64,000 nucleotides of DNA. Origin: Anaeramoeba ignava (taxonomy: Eukaryota; Metamonada; Anaeramoebidae). The translations under genes and the position numbers were made by a program. The stretch covers positions 1-64,000 of the forward strand of contig JAPDFW010000087.1 of the NCBI GenBank assembly GCA_028826165.1. The letters are read 5' to 3'. The notes under the pieces are model-generated. The model saw nothing but the letters and a program-made list of their open reading frames with translations. It did no database searches and was not told the origin of the DNA. Below are positions 42,845-56,700 of the stretch, piece after piece. Each line of letters opens with the position of its first letter. Positions within the stretch are counted from its first letter, which is position 1.

Positions 42845-45800
42845 ATGTCAGCTATTTTCCTTTTAACAATTACATTTCCTTATCAACAAACTATTGAAAC
42901 AATGAAATTTAGTCCTTTAGCTCAAATTAAGGATGTTATTTCTTATATTTGTAAAAGTAAAGAACTTAATGATTCAAGTTCTTATGGTTTATTTTGTCCA
43001 TCAAAAAATGGATTTTGGTTAAAAGAAGAAGAAACTTTAATGACTTATCAACTTTGGAAAGAAGTTCGTACTTTTTTTTTAAATGAATTAATTGATTAAA
43101 AAATTTTTCAAAAAGATTTAAAATTAAAAATTTAAATTAAAATTATATTTATATTTATATTTAATAGCGTGTAATTGAATTTAAAACAAAATTAACAAAA
43201 CATTTAAAAGTTATTTTCAAAGGAGATCCTTATATCATTTCCATTGATGAAAGAGCAACAATTAGCCAACAAATGGCACTAATTTGTCGTCAAATGGGAA
43301 TTGATTTAGAAACAAGATATTTAGTAACATTTAATAATGGTAATTTTGAATTGAAAAAAAAATAATTTTTTAAATCAAAAATAATCTAATTGTAAAAATA
43401 AAAATAAAAATAAAAAACAAAAATAAATCTTTTTTAGAAATTATAAATAAAGGAAAATCTTTTTTGGAAAATAAAATTCAAGGTGAAAATGTTTATATTG
43501 TTTTGAAAAAGATCCAACAGATTTTTCTATTCCAAAAAAAATTATTAGAAAGAAAAAAAAAGTAATAAAATATAAAATAATTTTTTTATATTTTTTCTTT
43601 TAAAATTTATTATAATTTTTTTTAAGTCTTTAAAAAATTTTAAACCAAAAAAAGAACCTCAACCAATTTTTGGAAAACCAATTATAAATGCATTAAATAG
43701 AGGAGATAAAGAATTAAAAATATCAGTTTTAATTTCTAAAACAGTTAAATATATAGAAGAACATGGTAAAAATTCAAAATTAAAAATTCAAAATTAAAAA
43801 TTCAAAATTAAAAATTCAAAATTAAAAATTCAAAATTAAAAATTCAAAATTAAAAATTCAAAATTAAAAATTCAAAATTAAAAATTCAAAATTAAAAATT
43901 CAAAATTAAAAATTCAAAATTAAAAATTCAAAATAGGAATTGAAGTTTCTGGAATTTATAGAGAATCAGGACGTAGTACAAATATTCAAAAACTAAAATC
44001 ATTATTTGATGAATGTATCAAAATATCCAAAATATTTAAAATAAATATTTAAAATAAATATTTAAAATAAATATCTAAAATAAATATTTAAAATAAATAT
44101 CTAAAATAAATATTTAAAATATTTAAAATAAATATCCAAAATAAATATTTAAAATAAATATCCAAAATAAATATTTAAAATATTTAAAATAAATATTTAA
44201 AATAAATATCCAAAATAAATATTTAAAATATCCAAAATAAATATTTAAAATATTTAAAATAAATATCCAAAATAAATATTTAAAATAAATATCCAAAATA
44301 AATATTTAAAATATTTAAAATAAATATCCAAAATAAATATCCAAAATAAATATCCAAAATAAATATCTAAAATATCCAAAATAAATATTTAAAAATAAAT
44401 ATTTAAAATAAATATCCAAAATAAATATTTAAAATAAATATTTAAAATAAATATTTAAAATAAATATCTAAAATAAATATCCAAAATAAATATCCAAAAT
44501 AAATATTTAAAATAAATATTTAAAATATATATCCAAAATAAATATCCAAAATAAATATTTAAAATAAATATCCAAAATATATATTCAAAATAAATATCCA
44601 AAATAAATATTTAAAAATAAATATCCAATATATCCAAAATAAATATCCAAAATATTTAAAATAAATATCCAAAATAAATATTTAAAATAAATATTTAAAA
44701 CAAATATTTCAAAATAAATATCCAAAATAAATATCCAAAATAAATATTTAAAATAAATATTTAAAATAAATATTTAAATTCTTTAAAAATTAAAAAAGCT
44801 GATGATGTTAATATAGAAGAATTTATTAATTCTCCTCATGATGCATCTGGATTATTAAAATCATATCTTCGTGAACTTCCTGATCCATTATTAACTTATG
44901 AATTTTTTGATAAACTAAAAGAAGTTTCTGGTAAATTTAAATTTAAATCAAATCTAAAAAAAATAATATTTTTAATAATATTTTTATTAGAAATTGAAGA
45001 TAAAAAAGAAAAAATGGAAAGATTAAAATGGATTTTACAAAGTCTTCCAACAGAAAATTTTGAATTATGCAAAGTTTTATTTGAACATCTTCATAAAATT
45101 TCTCAATATGAAAAAGTAAATAGAATGGGAGTTTCTAATCTTTCAGTAATAATGGGTCCTAATATTCTCAAAAAAGATGATTCAGAACAGTCAGCAGTTT
45201 TACATACAAGTTTACAATATACAATTTCTAATTTATTAATATCTGAATATGATTATTTATTCTTTGTAATTAAACTTCAAGCAAATATTTTAAATATTTG
45301 ATTTAATTTTAATTTAATTTTGATTTAAATTTGATTAAATTTTGATTTAATTTTAATTTAATTTTGATTTAATTTTAATTTAAATTTGATTTAAATTTGA
45401 TTTAATTTTAATTTAATTTTGATTTAATTTTGATTTAAATTTGATTTTAATTTTGATTTAATTTTGATTTAATTTTAATTTAATTTTGATTTAATTTTAA
45501 TTTAATTTTGATTTAATTTTGATTTAATTTTGATTTAATTTTGATTTAATTTTAATTTAATTTTGATTTAATTTTGATTTAATTTTGATTTAATTTTGAT
45601 TTAATTTTGATTTAATTTTGATTTAATTTTGATTTAATTTTTGATTTAAATTTTGATTTAATTTTGATTTAATTTTGATTTAATTTTGATTTCAAATTTG
45701 ATTTAATTTTGATTTAATTTTTAATTTAATTTTGATTTAATTTTAATTTAATTTTGATTTAATTTTGATTTAATTTTGATTTAATTTTAATTTTAATTTA

Positions 45801-48800
45801 ATTTAATTTTAAATTTGATTTTAATTTTAATTTAATTTTGATTTAATTTTGATTTAATTTTGATTTAATTTTAATTTAATTTTGATTTAATTTGATTTAA
45901 TTTTAATTTAATTTTAATTTTAATTTAATTTTGATTTAATTTTAATTTTGATTTAATTTTGATTTAATTTTTGATTTAATTTTGATTTTAATTTTAATTT
46001 AATTTTGATTTTAATTTTGATTTAATTTTGATTTAATTTTGATTTAATTTTGATTTAATTTTGATTTAATTTTAATTTAATTTTGATTTAATTTTGATTT
46101 AATTTTGATTTAATTTTGATTTAATTTTGATTTAATTTTGATTTAATTTTGATTTAATTTTGATTTAATTTTGATTTAATTTTGATTTAATTTTGATTTA
46201 ATTTTGATTTAATTTTGATTTAATTTTGATTTAATTTTAAATTTTGATTTAAATTTTGATTTAATTTAATTTTGATTTAATTTTAATTTAATTTTGATTT
46301 AAATTTTAATTTTAATTTTAATTTTGATTTAATTTTGATTTAATTTTGATTTAATTTTGATTTAATTTTTGATTTAATTTTTGATTTAATTTTGATTTAA
46401 ATTTTGATTTAATTTTGATTTAATTTTGATTTAATTTTGATTTAATTTTGATTTAATTTTGATTTAATTTTGATTTAATTTTTGATTTAATTTTGAGTTT
46501 AATTTGATTTAATTTGATTTAATTTTGATTTAATTTAATTTTGATTTAATTTTGATTTAATTTTTGATTTAATTTTGAGTTTAATTTTTGATTTAATTTT
46601 GATTTAATTTTGATTTAATTTTGATTTAAATTTTGATTTAAATTTTGATTTAATTTTGATTTAATTTTGATTTAATTTTGATTTAATTTTGATTTAAATT
46701 TGATTTAATTTTGATTTAATTTTGATTTAATTTTGATTTAAATTTGATTTAATTTTGATTTAATTTTGATTTAATTTTGATTTAATTTTGATTTAATTTT
46801 GATTTAATTTTGATTTAAATTTTGATTTAATTTTAATTTAATTTTGATTTAATTTAATTTTGATTTAATTTTTGATTTAATTTTTAATTTAATTTTGATT
46901 TAAATTTGATTTAATTTTAATTTTTAATTTTGATTTAATTTTGATTTAATTTTGATTTAATTTTAATTTAATTTTGATTTAATTTTGATTTAATTTTAAT
47001 TTAATTTTAATTTGATTTAATTTTGATTTTAATTTAATTTAATTTTGATTTAATTTTTGATTTAATTTTGATTTAATTTTTGATTTAATTTTGATTTAAT
47101 TTTGATTTAATTTTTTGATTTAATTTTAATTTAATTTTGATTTAATTTTAGTTTAATTTTGATTTAATTTTGATTTAATTTTGAGTTTAATTTTGATTTA
47201 ATTTTGATTTAAATTTTGATTTAATTTTGATTTAATTTTGATTTAATTTTGATTTAATTTTGATTTAATTTTGATTTAATTTTGATTTAATTTTGATTTA
47301 ATTTACAATTTAATTTTGATTTAATTTTGATTTAATTTTGATTTAATTTTTGATTTAATTTTTGATTTAATTTTTGATTTAATTTTTGATTTAATTTTGA
47401 TTTAATTTGATTTTTTGATTTAATTTTGATTTAAATTTTGATTTAATTTTGATTTAATTTTGATTTAATTTTGATTTAATTTTGATTTAAATTTTGATTT
47501 AATTTTGATTTAATTTTGATTTAATTTTTGATTTAATTTTGATTTAATTTTGATTTAATTTTGATTTAATTTTGATTTAATTTTGATTTAATTTTGATTT
47601 AATTTTGATTTAATTTTGATTTAATTTTTGATTTAATTTTTGATTTAAATTTTGATTTAATTTTGATTTAATTTTTGATTTAAATTTGATTTAATTTTTA
47701 ATTTAATTTAATTTAATTTTTGATTTAATTTTAATTTAATTTTGATTTTTAATTTTGATTTAAATTTTGATTTAATTTTGATTTAATTTTGATTTAATTT
47801 TGATTTAATTTTTGATTTAATTTTGATTTAAATTTGATTTTTTGATTTAATTTTGATTTAATTTTGATTTAATTTTGATTTAATTTTGATTTAATTTTTG
47901 ATTTAATTTTGATTAAATTTGATTTAATTTTGATTTCAAAAATTTGATTTAATTTTTTTAATTTTAATTTTAATTTCAATTTTTGATTTAATTTTGATTT
48001 AATTTTGATTTAAATTTTGATTTAATTTTTGAATTTAAATTTGATTTAATTTTGATTTAAATTTTGATTTAATTTTGATTTAAATTTTGATTTAATTTTG
48101 ATTTAATTTTGATTTTAATTTTGATTTAATTTTGATTTAAATTTAATCAATTTTTGATTTAATTTTGATTTAAAATTTGATTTAATTTTTGACAATTTAA
48201 TTTTTAATTTTAATTTTGATTTAAATTTTGATTTAATTTTGAATTTTTGATTTAATTTTTGATTTAATTTTGATTTAATTTTTGATTTAAATTTAATTTA
48301 ATTTAATTTGATTTAATTTTGATTTAATTTTGATTTAATTTTGATTTAAATTTTAATTTAATTTTAATTTAAATTTGACCAAATTTGATTTTAATTTTTG
48401 ATTTAATTTTGATTTCAATTTTTGATTTAATTTTGATTTTAATTTTGATTTAATTTTAATTTAAAATTTTGATTTAATTTTGAATTTTAATTTCAATTTT
48501 GATTTCAATTTTGATTTAATTTTTGATTTAAATTTAAAATTCAAATTTAATTTTGATTTAATTTTGATTTAATTTTGATTTAATTTTTGATTTAAATTTT
48601 GATTTAATTTTGAATTAAATTTTGATTTAATTTTGAATTTAATTTTGATTTTAATTTTGGAATTTAAATTTTAATTTAATTTTAATTTAAATTTGATTTA
48701 ATTTTAAATTTTAAATTTTGATTTAATTTTTTAATTTAATTTTTTGAATTTTTAATTTTGATTTAATTTAATTTTTGATTAAATTTTGATTTAATTTTGA

Positions 48801-51800
48801 TTTAAATTTAATTTAATTTAATTTTAATTTTGATTTAATTTTGATTTAATTTTTGATTTTAATTTTTAATTTAAATTTTGATTTAATTTTTGATTTAATT
48901 TTGATTTAATTTTGATTTAATTTTGATTTAATTTTTGATTTAATTTTGATTTAATTTTGATTTAATTTTGATTTAAATTTTGATTTAAATTTGATTTAAT
49001 TTTTGATTTAATTTTGATTTAATTTTTGATTTAATTTTTTTTTTGATTTTTTGATTTTAATTTTTAATTTTTAATTTTGATTTAATTTTTGATTTAATTT
49101 TTGACAAATTTTGATTTAATTTTGATTTAATTTTTAATTTTGATTTAATTTTTGATTTAATTTTGATTTAATTTTTCCAATTTTGAAATTTTTGATTTAA
49201 TTTTGATTTAATTTTGAGTTTAATTTTGATTTAATTTTTGATTTAATTTTAATTTGATTTAAATTTTGATTTTTAATTTTGATTTAATTTTGATTTAATT
49301 TTGATTTCAAATTTTGATTTAATTTTAATTTAATTTTATTTTAATTTTGATTTAATTTTGATTTAAATTTTGATTTAATTTTGATTTAATTTTTGATTTA
49401 ATTTTAATTTAATTTGATTTAAATTTGATTTAATTTTAATTTAATTTTGATTTAATTTTGATTTAATTTTAATTTTAATTTTGATTTAATTTTGATTTAA
49501 TTTTGATTTAAATTTTGATTTAAATTTTGATTTAATTTTAATTTAATTTTGATTTAATTTTAATTTAATTTTTAAATTTTGATTTAATTTTGATTTAATT
49601 TTGATTTAATTTTGATTTAATTTTGATTTAATTTTTGATTTAATTTTAATTTTTTGATTTAATTTAATTTAATTTAATTTTAATTTAATTTTTTGATTTA
49701 ATTTTGATTTAATTTTTGATTTAATTTTGATTTAATTTTGATTTAATTTTGATTTAATTTTGATTTAATTTTGATTTAATTTTGATTTAATTTTGATTTA
49801 ATTTTGATTTAATTTTGATTTAATTTTGATTTAATTTTGATTTAATTTTTGATTTAATTTTGATTTAATTTTAATTTTTTTTAATTTAATTTTAATTTAA
49901 ATTTCAATTTTGATTTAATTTGATTTAATTTTTGATTTAATTTTGATTTAATTTTGATTTAATTTTGATTTAATTTTGATTTAATTTTGATTTAAATTTT
50001 GATTTAATTTTGATTTAATTTTGATTTAAATTTTGATTTAATTTTGATTTAATTTTGATTTAATTTTGATTTAATTTTAATTTATTTTTTGATTTAATTT
50101 TGATTTAATTTTAATTTTGATTTAATTTTTGATTTTAATTTTGATTTTTAAATTTTAATTTTAATTTTTGATTTAATTTTGATTTAATTTTAATTTTGAT
50201 TTAATTTTTGATTTTAATTTTGATTTTTAAATTTTAATTTTAATTTGATTTATTTTAATTTTAATTTTAAATTTCTGATTTTAATTTTTGAAATTTTGAT
50301 TTAATTTTGATTTAATTTTGATTTAATTTTGATTTAAATTTTGATTTAATTTTGATTTAATTTTTGATTTAATTTTGATTTAATTTTAATTTTAATTTAA
50401 TTTAATTTTGATTTAATTTTTGATTTAATTTTGATTTCAATTTTTGATTTAATTTTGATTTAATTTTGATTTAATTTTGATTTAATTTTGATTTAATTTT
50501 GATTTTAAATTTCCCGAGTTTAATTTTTGATTTAATTTTGATTTAAATTTTGATTTAAATTTTTGATTTAATTTTAATTTAATTTTAGTTTAATTTTGAT
50601 TTTAATTTAATTTTTAATTTTGATTTAATTTTGATTTAAATTTGGATTTAATTTTAATTTAATTTAATTTTGATTTAATTTTAATTTAATTTTGATTTAA
50701 TTTTGATTTAATTTTGATTTAATTTTAATTTAATTTTGATTTTTTAAATTTGATTTTTAATTTAATTTTGATTTAATTTTGATTTTAATTTTGATTTAAT
50801 TTTAATTTAATTTTGATTTAATTTTGATTTAATTTTTTGATTTAATTTTAATTTAATTTTGATTTAATTTTGATTTAATTTTGATTTAATTTTGATTTTA
50901 ATTTTAATTTAATTTTTGATTTAATTTTAATTTAATTTTGATTTAATTTTAATTTAATTTTTAATTTAATTTGATTTTAATTTTGATTTTTTGATTTAAT
51001 TTTGATTTAATTTTGATTTAATTTTGATTTAATTTTGATTTAATTTTGATTTAATTTTGATTTAAATTTAATTTTTGATTTAATTTTGATTTAATTTTGA
51101 TTTAATTTTGATTTAATTTTAATTTAATTTTTGATTTAAATTTTGATTTAATTTTGATTTAATTTTGATTTAATTTTGATTTAATTTTGATTTAATTTTG
51201 ATTTAATTTTGATTTAATTTTGATTTAATTTTGATTTAATTTTGATTTAATTTTGATTTAATTTTTGATTTTAATTTTGAATTTAATTTTTGATTTAATT
51301 TTGATTTAATTTTGATTTAATTTTGATTTAATTTTTAATTTTAATTTTAATTTTAATTTTTGATTTTAATTTAATTTAAATTTTGATTTAATTTTGATTT
51401 AATTTTTGATTTAATTTTGATTTAATTTTGATTTAATTTTTGATTTAATTTTAATTTAATTTTGATTTTTAATTTAAATTTGATTTAAATTTGATTTAAT
51501 TTTGATTTAAATTTGATTTAATTTTTGATTTAAATTTTGATTTAATTTTGATTTAATTTTGATTTAATTTTGATTTAAATTTTGATTTTAAATTTGATTT
51601 AATTTTTGATTAAAATTTAATTTTGATTTAATTTTGATTTAATTTTGATTTAATTTTGATTTAATTTTGATTTAATTTTGATTTAATTTTGATTTAATTT
51701 TAATTTAATTTTGATTTAATTTTGATTAAATTTTGATTTAATATTGATTTAATATTGATTTAATTTTGATTTAATATTGATTTAATTTTGATTTAATTTT

Positions 51801-53425
51801 GATTTAATTTTGATTTAAATTTGATTTAATTTTGATTTAAATTTGATTTAATTTTAATTTAATTTTAATTTAATTTTTGATTTAATTTTGATTTAATTTT
51901 AATTTAATTTTTTTGATTTGAATTTAAATTTGATTTAATTTTGATTTAATTTTAAAATTTGATTTAAATTTAATTTAATTTTTTGATTTTAATTTTGATT
52001 TAATTTTGATTTAATTTTGATTTAATTTTGATTTAAATTTAAATTTTAATTTAATTTTGATTTAATTTTGATTTAATTTTGATTTAATTTGATTTTATTT
52101 TTGATTTAATTTTGAAATTTAATTTAATTTTGATTAAATTTTGATTTAATTTTGATTTAATTTTGATTTAATTTTGATTTAATTTTGATTTAAATTTGAT
52201 TTAAATTTAATTTAATTTTGATTTAATTTTAATTTAATTTTGATTTAAATTTGATTTAATTTTGATTTAATTTTAATTTAATTTTGATTTAATTTTAATT
52301 TAATTTTGATTTAATTTTGAATTAAATTTAATTTAATTTTAATTTAAATTTGATTTAATTTTAATTTAATTTTGATTTAATTTTGATTTAATTTTGAATT
52401 AAATTTTGATTTAATTTTGAATTAAATTTTGATTTAATTTTGAATTAAATTTAATTTAATTTTAATTTAATTTTAATTTAATTTTAATTTAATTTTGATT
52501 TAAATTTAATTTAAATTTGATTTAATTTTGATTTAAATTTAATTTAATTTTGATTTAATTTTGATTTAAATTTGATTTAATTTTGATTTAATTTTGATTT
52601 AAATTTGATTTAATTTTGATTTAAATTTGATTTAATTTTGATTTAATTTTGATTTAATTTTGATTTAATTTTGATTTAATTTTAATTTAATTTTAATTTA
52701 ATTTTGATTTAATTTTGATTTAATTTTGATTTAATTTTGATTTAATTTTGATTTAATTTTGATTTAATTTTGATTTAATTTTGATTTAATTTTGATTTAA
52801 TTTTGATTTAATATTGATTTAATTTTGATTTAATTTTGATTTAAATTTGATTTAAATTTGATTTAATTTTGATTTAAATTTGATTTAATTTTGATTTAAT
52901 TTTGATTTAAATTTAATTTGGGAAATAAAGAATAAAGAAAGAAATTATGGTAGAATTTTCGCAAAATCTAATTATGAATTTATTGCAACAGAAGATCATG
53001 AATTATCAATACAAATTGGAGAAATGATTGAAATACTTCAAAAAGATGAATCAGGATGGTGGATGGCAAAAAAACTAACAAAAGATTCAAAAAAAGGATT
53101 AATTCCTTCATCTTATATTGAAATTCTAACTGATTTTCATCCTGAAAGTGAAACAGAAAGCAAAAAAACAAAAAAGAAATCTCATAAAGAAAAAAATCAT
53201 TCAATCGCTCAATCCCAAATTAATAACTTAATTCATTTAATTCATGAAGAAGAAAATGCTCGTGAGAAATTGGAAAATCAAAATTCTTCTCTTCAAAATT
53301 CTCTTAAACAACTTCGTGAGAAATTAAAAAATGAAATTGAAATTTGGGATAAAATTGAAAAATTTCTTGATTCAAAAATTCAACTTAAACAAAATGAATC
53401 AAATGAATCAAATGAATCAAATTAA
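42845..53425 (+). CDS. Talin-head-like / RhoGAP / SH3 protein, 8 exons, with 7.7-kb intron
   Basis: Exons 42845-43063, 43168-43339, 43438-43561, 43627-43765, 43937-44014, 44799-44930, 44991-45265 and 52931-53425 give about 544 aa. The N terminus resembles the talin F0/F1 head: 'IETMKFSPLAQIKDVISYI', 'SSYGLFCPSKNGFWLKEEETLMTY', 'ISIDERATISQQMALICRQMGI'. The RhoGAP domain has the Arg finger in 'GIEVSGIYRESGR' and 'DASGLLKSYLRELPDPLLTYE', 'NRMGVSNLSVIMGPNIL'. The last exon starts inside an SH3 domain (AKSNYEFIATEDHELSIQIGEMIEIL...GWWMAKK...GLIPSSYIEIL), then a coiled coil. That exon has no start codon of its own, which supports the giant intron. Exon 3 lacks one base near 43504 (VL[E]KDPTDF); exon phase confirms it. 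Confidence 0.78.
43766..43936. repeat. AAAATTAAAAATTC 14-mer array (RhoGAP intron 4)
   Basis: About eleven nearly perfect 14-nt units in an intron that interrupts the RhoGAP codon before 'IEVSGIYRESGR'. Confidence 0.9.
44020..44785. repeat. AAATAAATATCC 12-mer array (RhoGAP intron 5)
   Basis: Fills intron 44015-44798. Unit 12 nt, alternating between ATATCC, ATATTT and ATATCT endings, with occasional 6-nt half-units lost. Donor GTATCA; acceptor in AAAAAAG is weak but gives the correct phase and RhoGAP sequence. Confidence 0.88.
45300..52918. repeat. TTTTGATTTAAT 12-mer array, 7.6 kb (RhoGAP intron 7)
   Basis: The largest array of the window, filling intron 45266-52930. The basic unit TTTTGATTTAAT is repeated several hundred times, with TTTTAATTTAAT and AATTTGATTTAA variants. 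The interior (about 47700-50700) contains many slips and substitutions, while both ends are more regular. No gene or open frame of note lies within it. Confidence 0.93.
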
Positions 53426-53728
53426 AATTAAAATTAAAATTAAAATTAAAATTGTATTTCAAAAATTAAAAGAAAAATAATAAAAAATTTTTTAAATTTA
53501 ATTTTTAATTTTTTCTTTGTTTCCAAAAAGAAAAAGAAAAGAAAAATAGATTAAGAAATAAGAAGAATAAAATCCAAGAAAAAAGAAAGAAACAATATGA
53601 AAAAAAAAATAACATTTAAAATTCCTTTTTTTTTTTTCGTTTAAAAAAATCAACTTGAAAAATATTGGAAAAAATTTTTTGGATTGAAATTAAATATGAA
53701 AAAAAAAAATTTTTGATGGTTTTTTTTT
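53426..53728. other. Intergenic spacer between convergent genes
   Basis: 303 bp: a short AAAATT run after the RhoGAP stop, then A/T homopolymer-rich DNA. I see no gene, hairpin or motif here. Confidence 0.6.
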
Positions 53729-56700
53729 TCAATTTGTATTAGTATTTTCTTGTTGACCACCAATTGTAACAATTGAATCATCAACTTCTTGAACTGAAAC
53801 TTGTTGAAGTTTTTTTAATATTTGAGCAATTTGAAGAACAGGTTGAAGATTATAAGATTTTTTTTGAAATTTTTGAAGTTCTCTAAAAATTAGATAAATT
53901 TGATTTCTTTTGTCAAAATTAATCAAATGATTTTCAACAAAATCATGTTCTAAATCTTCAATAGAAGTGATTTGATCCAAATAAAATCCAATATAAGGAA
54001 TACAAGGTGGTTGAACATTTGAAATAATCATTCTATAATTTTGGAAATCTGATTCATTTGAAATTATCTTTAATAATTCTGGATATGATTCTGTTAATTT
54101 TTTTGGCAAATCCTCCCATAAAGCTTTTGTATTTGTAATTTTTGGATGTTGAATTCCTGCCATTATTGCCATAAAACTATGATAATTATTCAATGATTTT
54201 AAATTTTCTGCTATTTTGATAAATTTTCCTAAAATTTTTGTTCTTCCTTTTAATTTCTTTGATTGGAGAATTGAATTTGGAACCCATTTCGAAAGATCAT
54301 TGTATCTGTAGATTAATTGAATTACATTTGGTGTGCGATGTTTAAGTTTTGGATTTGTCCAAGCTTTATTAAGTAATTCAGAAGACTTTATAAAGAATAT
54401 TTTAATTTTTGATTTTGATTTTAATTTTAATTTTAATTTTTAATTTTGATTTTAATTTTAATTATAATTTTAATTTTATTTTATAGATTAATTTTAAATT
54501 TGATTTTAATTTTAATTTTAATTTTAATTTTAATTTTAAATTTTAATTTTAATTTTAATTTTAATTTTCAAATAATATTCTACTTGAATTTTCTGAAAAA
54601 TTTCGAAATCAATTATTGTTAATTGACGTGCAATTTCTTCTTCATCAATATCAAAAATTGATAATTTAGGACTAAAAATAGTTTTTGGAACTTTTGGTTC
54701 TGGTGGATTTTCATTAAAATGTTCAATCTTTGATTCTTCTTTTTGATTTTGTTTTTTAGAAATTAAATTTCTTAATTCTTTTTCTTGTGTTTTATATCCA
54801 AGATTTGCTAAAACATTATCAATAAATTGTGTTAATTCATAAATCATTAATTCATTAAAATCTTCAAATTTTAATTCAAGCCATGTTTTAATAATATTAA
54901 TTGTTTGAAGTTGTATTTTTTGTTTTTTTTTCCCATAATCTTCTAATAATAAATCTGGAGTTTTGGGAACATGGAATCTATTTTATTAAATTTAATTTTA
55001 ATTTTAATTTTTAATTTTAATTTTAATTTTAATTTTAATTTTAATTTTATAAATGAATTATAATTTTAATTTAATTTAATTTTTAATTTTAACCTTTGGA
55101 TTAATTTAAGAAATAATTTATAAGGAGAAATAAAAGATGAATATGTAAATAAGAAACTATTAATAAATGGAGTATTTGGAGTTGATTCTGTTGTTAATTC
55201 TTCAACAAGTTTATTCAAAGTTCCTGCTCTAATAATTGGGACTAAATTCCAAATATTTTAATTTTTAATTTTTAATTTTTATTTTCTAAAAAAAAATAAT
55301 TTACTATGTTTTGTTTCATCTTTAATGAAAAGTGTATTGTTTTCTGAATTTGGAGGTTCTTCCCAAATAGAAACATCTTCATAAGTAAATTCATCATCAT
55401 CATCGTCATCAACCCTTTAATTATAATTTTAATTTTGATTTTAATTTTGATTTTAATTTTAATTTAATTTTAATTTGAATTTTAATTTTAATTTTGATTT
55501 TAATTTTAATTTTAATTTTAATTTAATTTTATAAATGAATTTTAATTTTAATTTTAATTTTAATTTACCCAAGTCCAATATATTGTTCTCTAAATGGAAC
55601 TTCTGGATCATCAACTTCTTCATGAATTTCAGCAAGAGAAAGATCCCAAAGGGTATCAATATTTGATAAAGCTACAGAAATCAAACTATGTAATTGACTA
55701 TCTTTTAAAATAGGTTTTTCAACTATAAATGAAATAATAAAATAAAGAATTGAGTTTTTGGAAATGGTAAAAAATTTTGATAAAAATATAAGATATTTAA
55801 ACGAATATTTTAAATAAATTAAACAGATAAATTAAAAGAAAAAGATTTAAATAATCTACATTTGCATTCACTTTCTTCTTCAAGTGAATGAAGTGTTTTT
55901 TTAAATCCTAAATTAAAAAGATAATGTTCAACTAATTTAAGTATATTATTTCTTGAAAGAGGATCTTTTGATTCTGTTTTGCTTGAAGATAATAATCTTC
56001 CAAATCTATTCAGTTTAATTTTTTGTTTAATTTTTTATTTAATTTTTTAATTTTTTTTATTGTAAATATTACGATTCAATTGAAGATAATGGTCTTGTTC
56101 TTTCTCGAAGTTCAAGAATATCTGGATGTTCTCTCATTGCATATCCAAACCATTCACTGGATTTAAGTTCATTTTCTATTTAAGTTTAATTATAAATTTA
56201 ATTATAAATTTAATTATAAATTTAATTATAAATCTGATATAAATTTAATTATAAATTTAATTATAAATTTTCTTTTAAATTTAATTATAAATTTAATTAT
56301 AAATTTAATTATAAATTTAATTATAAATTTAATTATAAATATAATTATAAATTTAATTATAAATTTAATTATAAATTTGATATAAATTTGATTATAAATA
56401 TAATTATAAATTTTGTTTTTAAATTTTGTTTTTAAATTTTTGTTTTAAATTTTGTTTTTAAATTTTATTATATATTTAATTATAAATTTGATTATAAATT
56501 TAATTATATATTTAATTATTAATTTAATTATAAATTTAATTATAAATTTAATTATAAATTTAATTATAAATATAATTATAATTTTCTTTTTAAATTTAAT
56601 TATAAATTTAATTATAAATTTAATTATAAATTTAATTATAAATTTAATTATAAATTTAATTATAAATTTAATTATAAATTTAATTATATATTTAATTATA

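Noticed and set aside
45266-45301. RhoGAP gene ending at 45301 (VIKLQANILNI)
   Set aside because: The downstream SH3 exon has no start codon and matches phase 0; the tail after GTAATT is low complexity. I favour the giant intron but keep this as an alternative.
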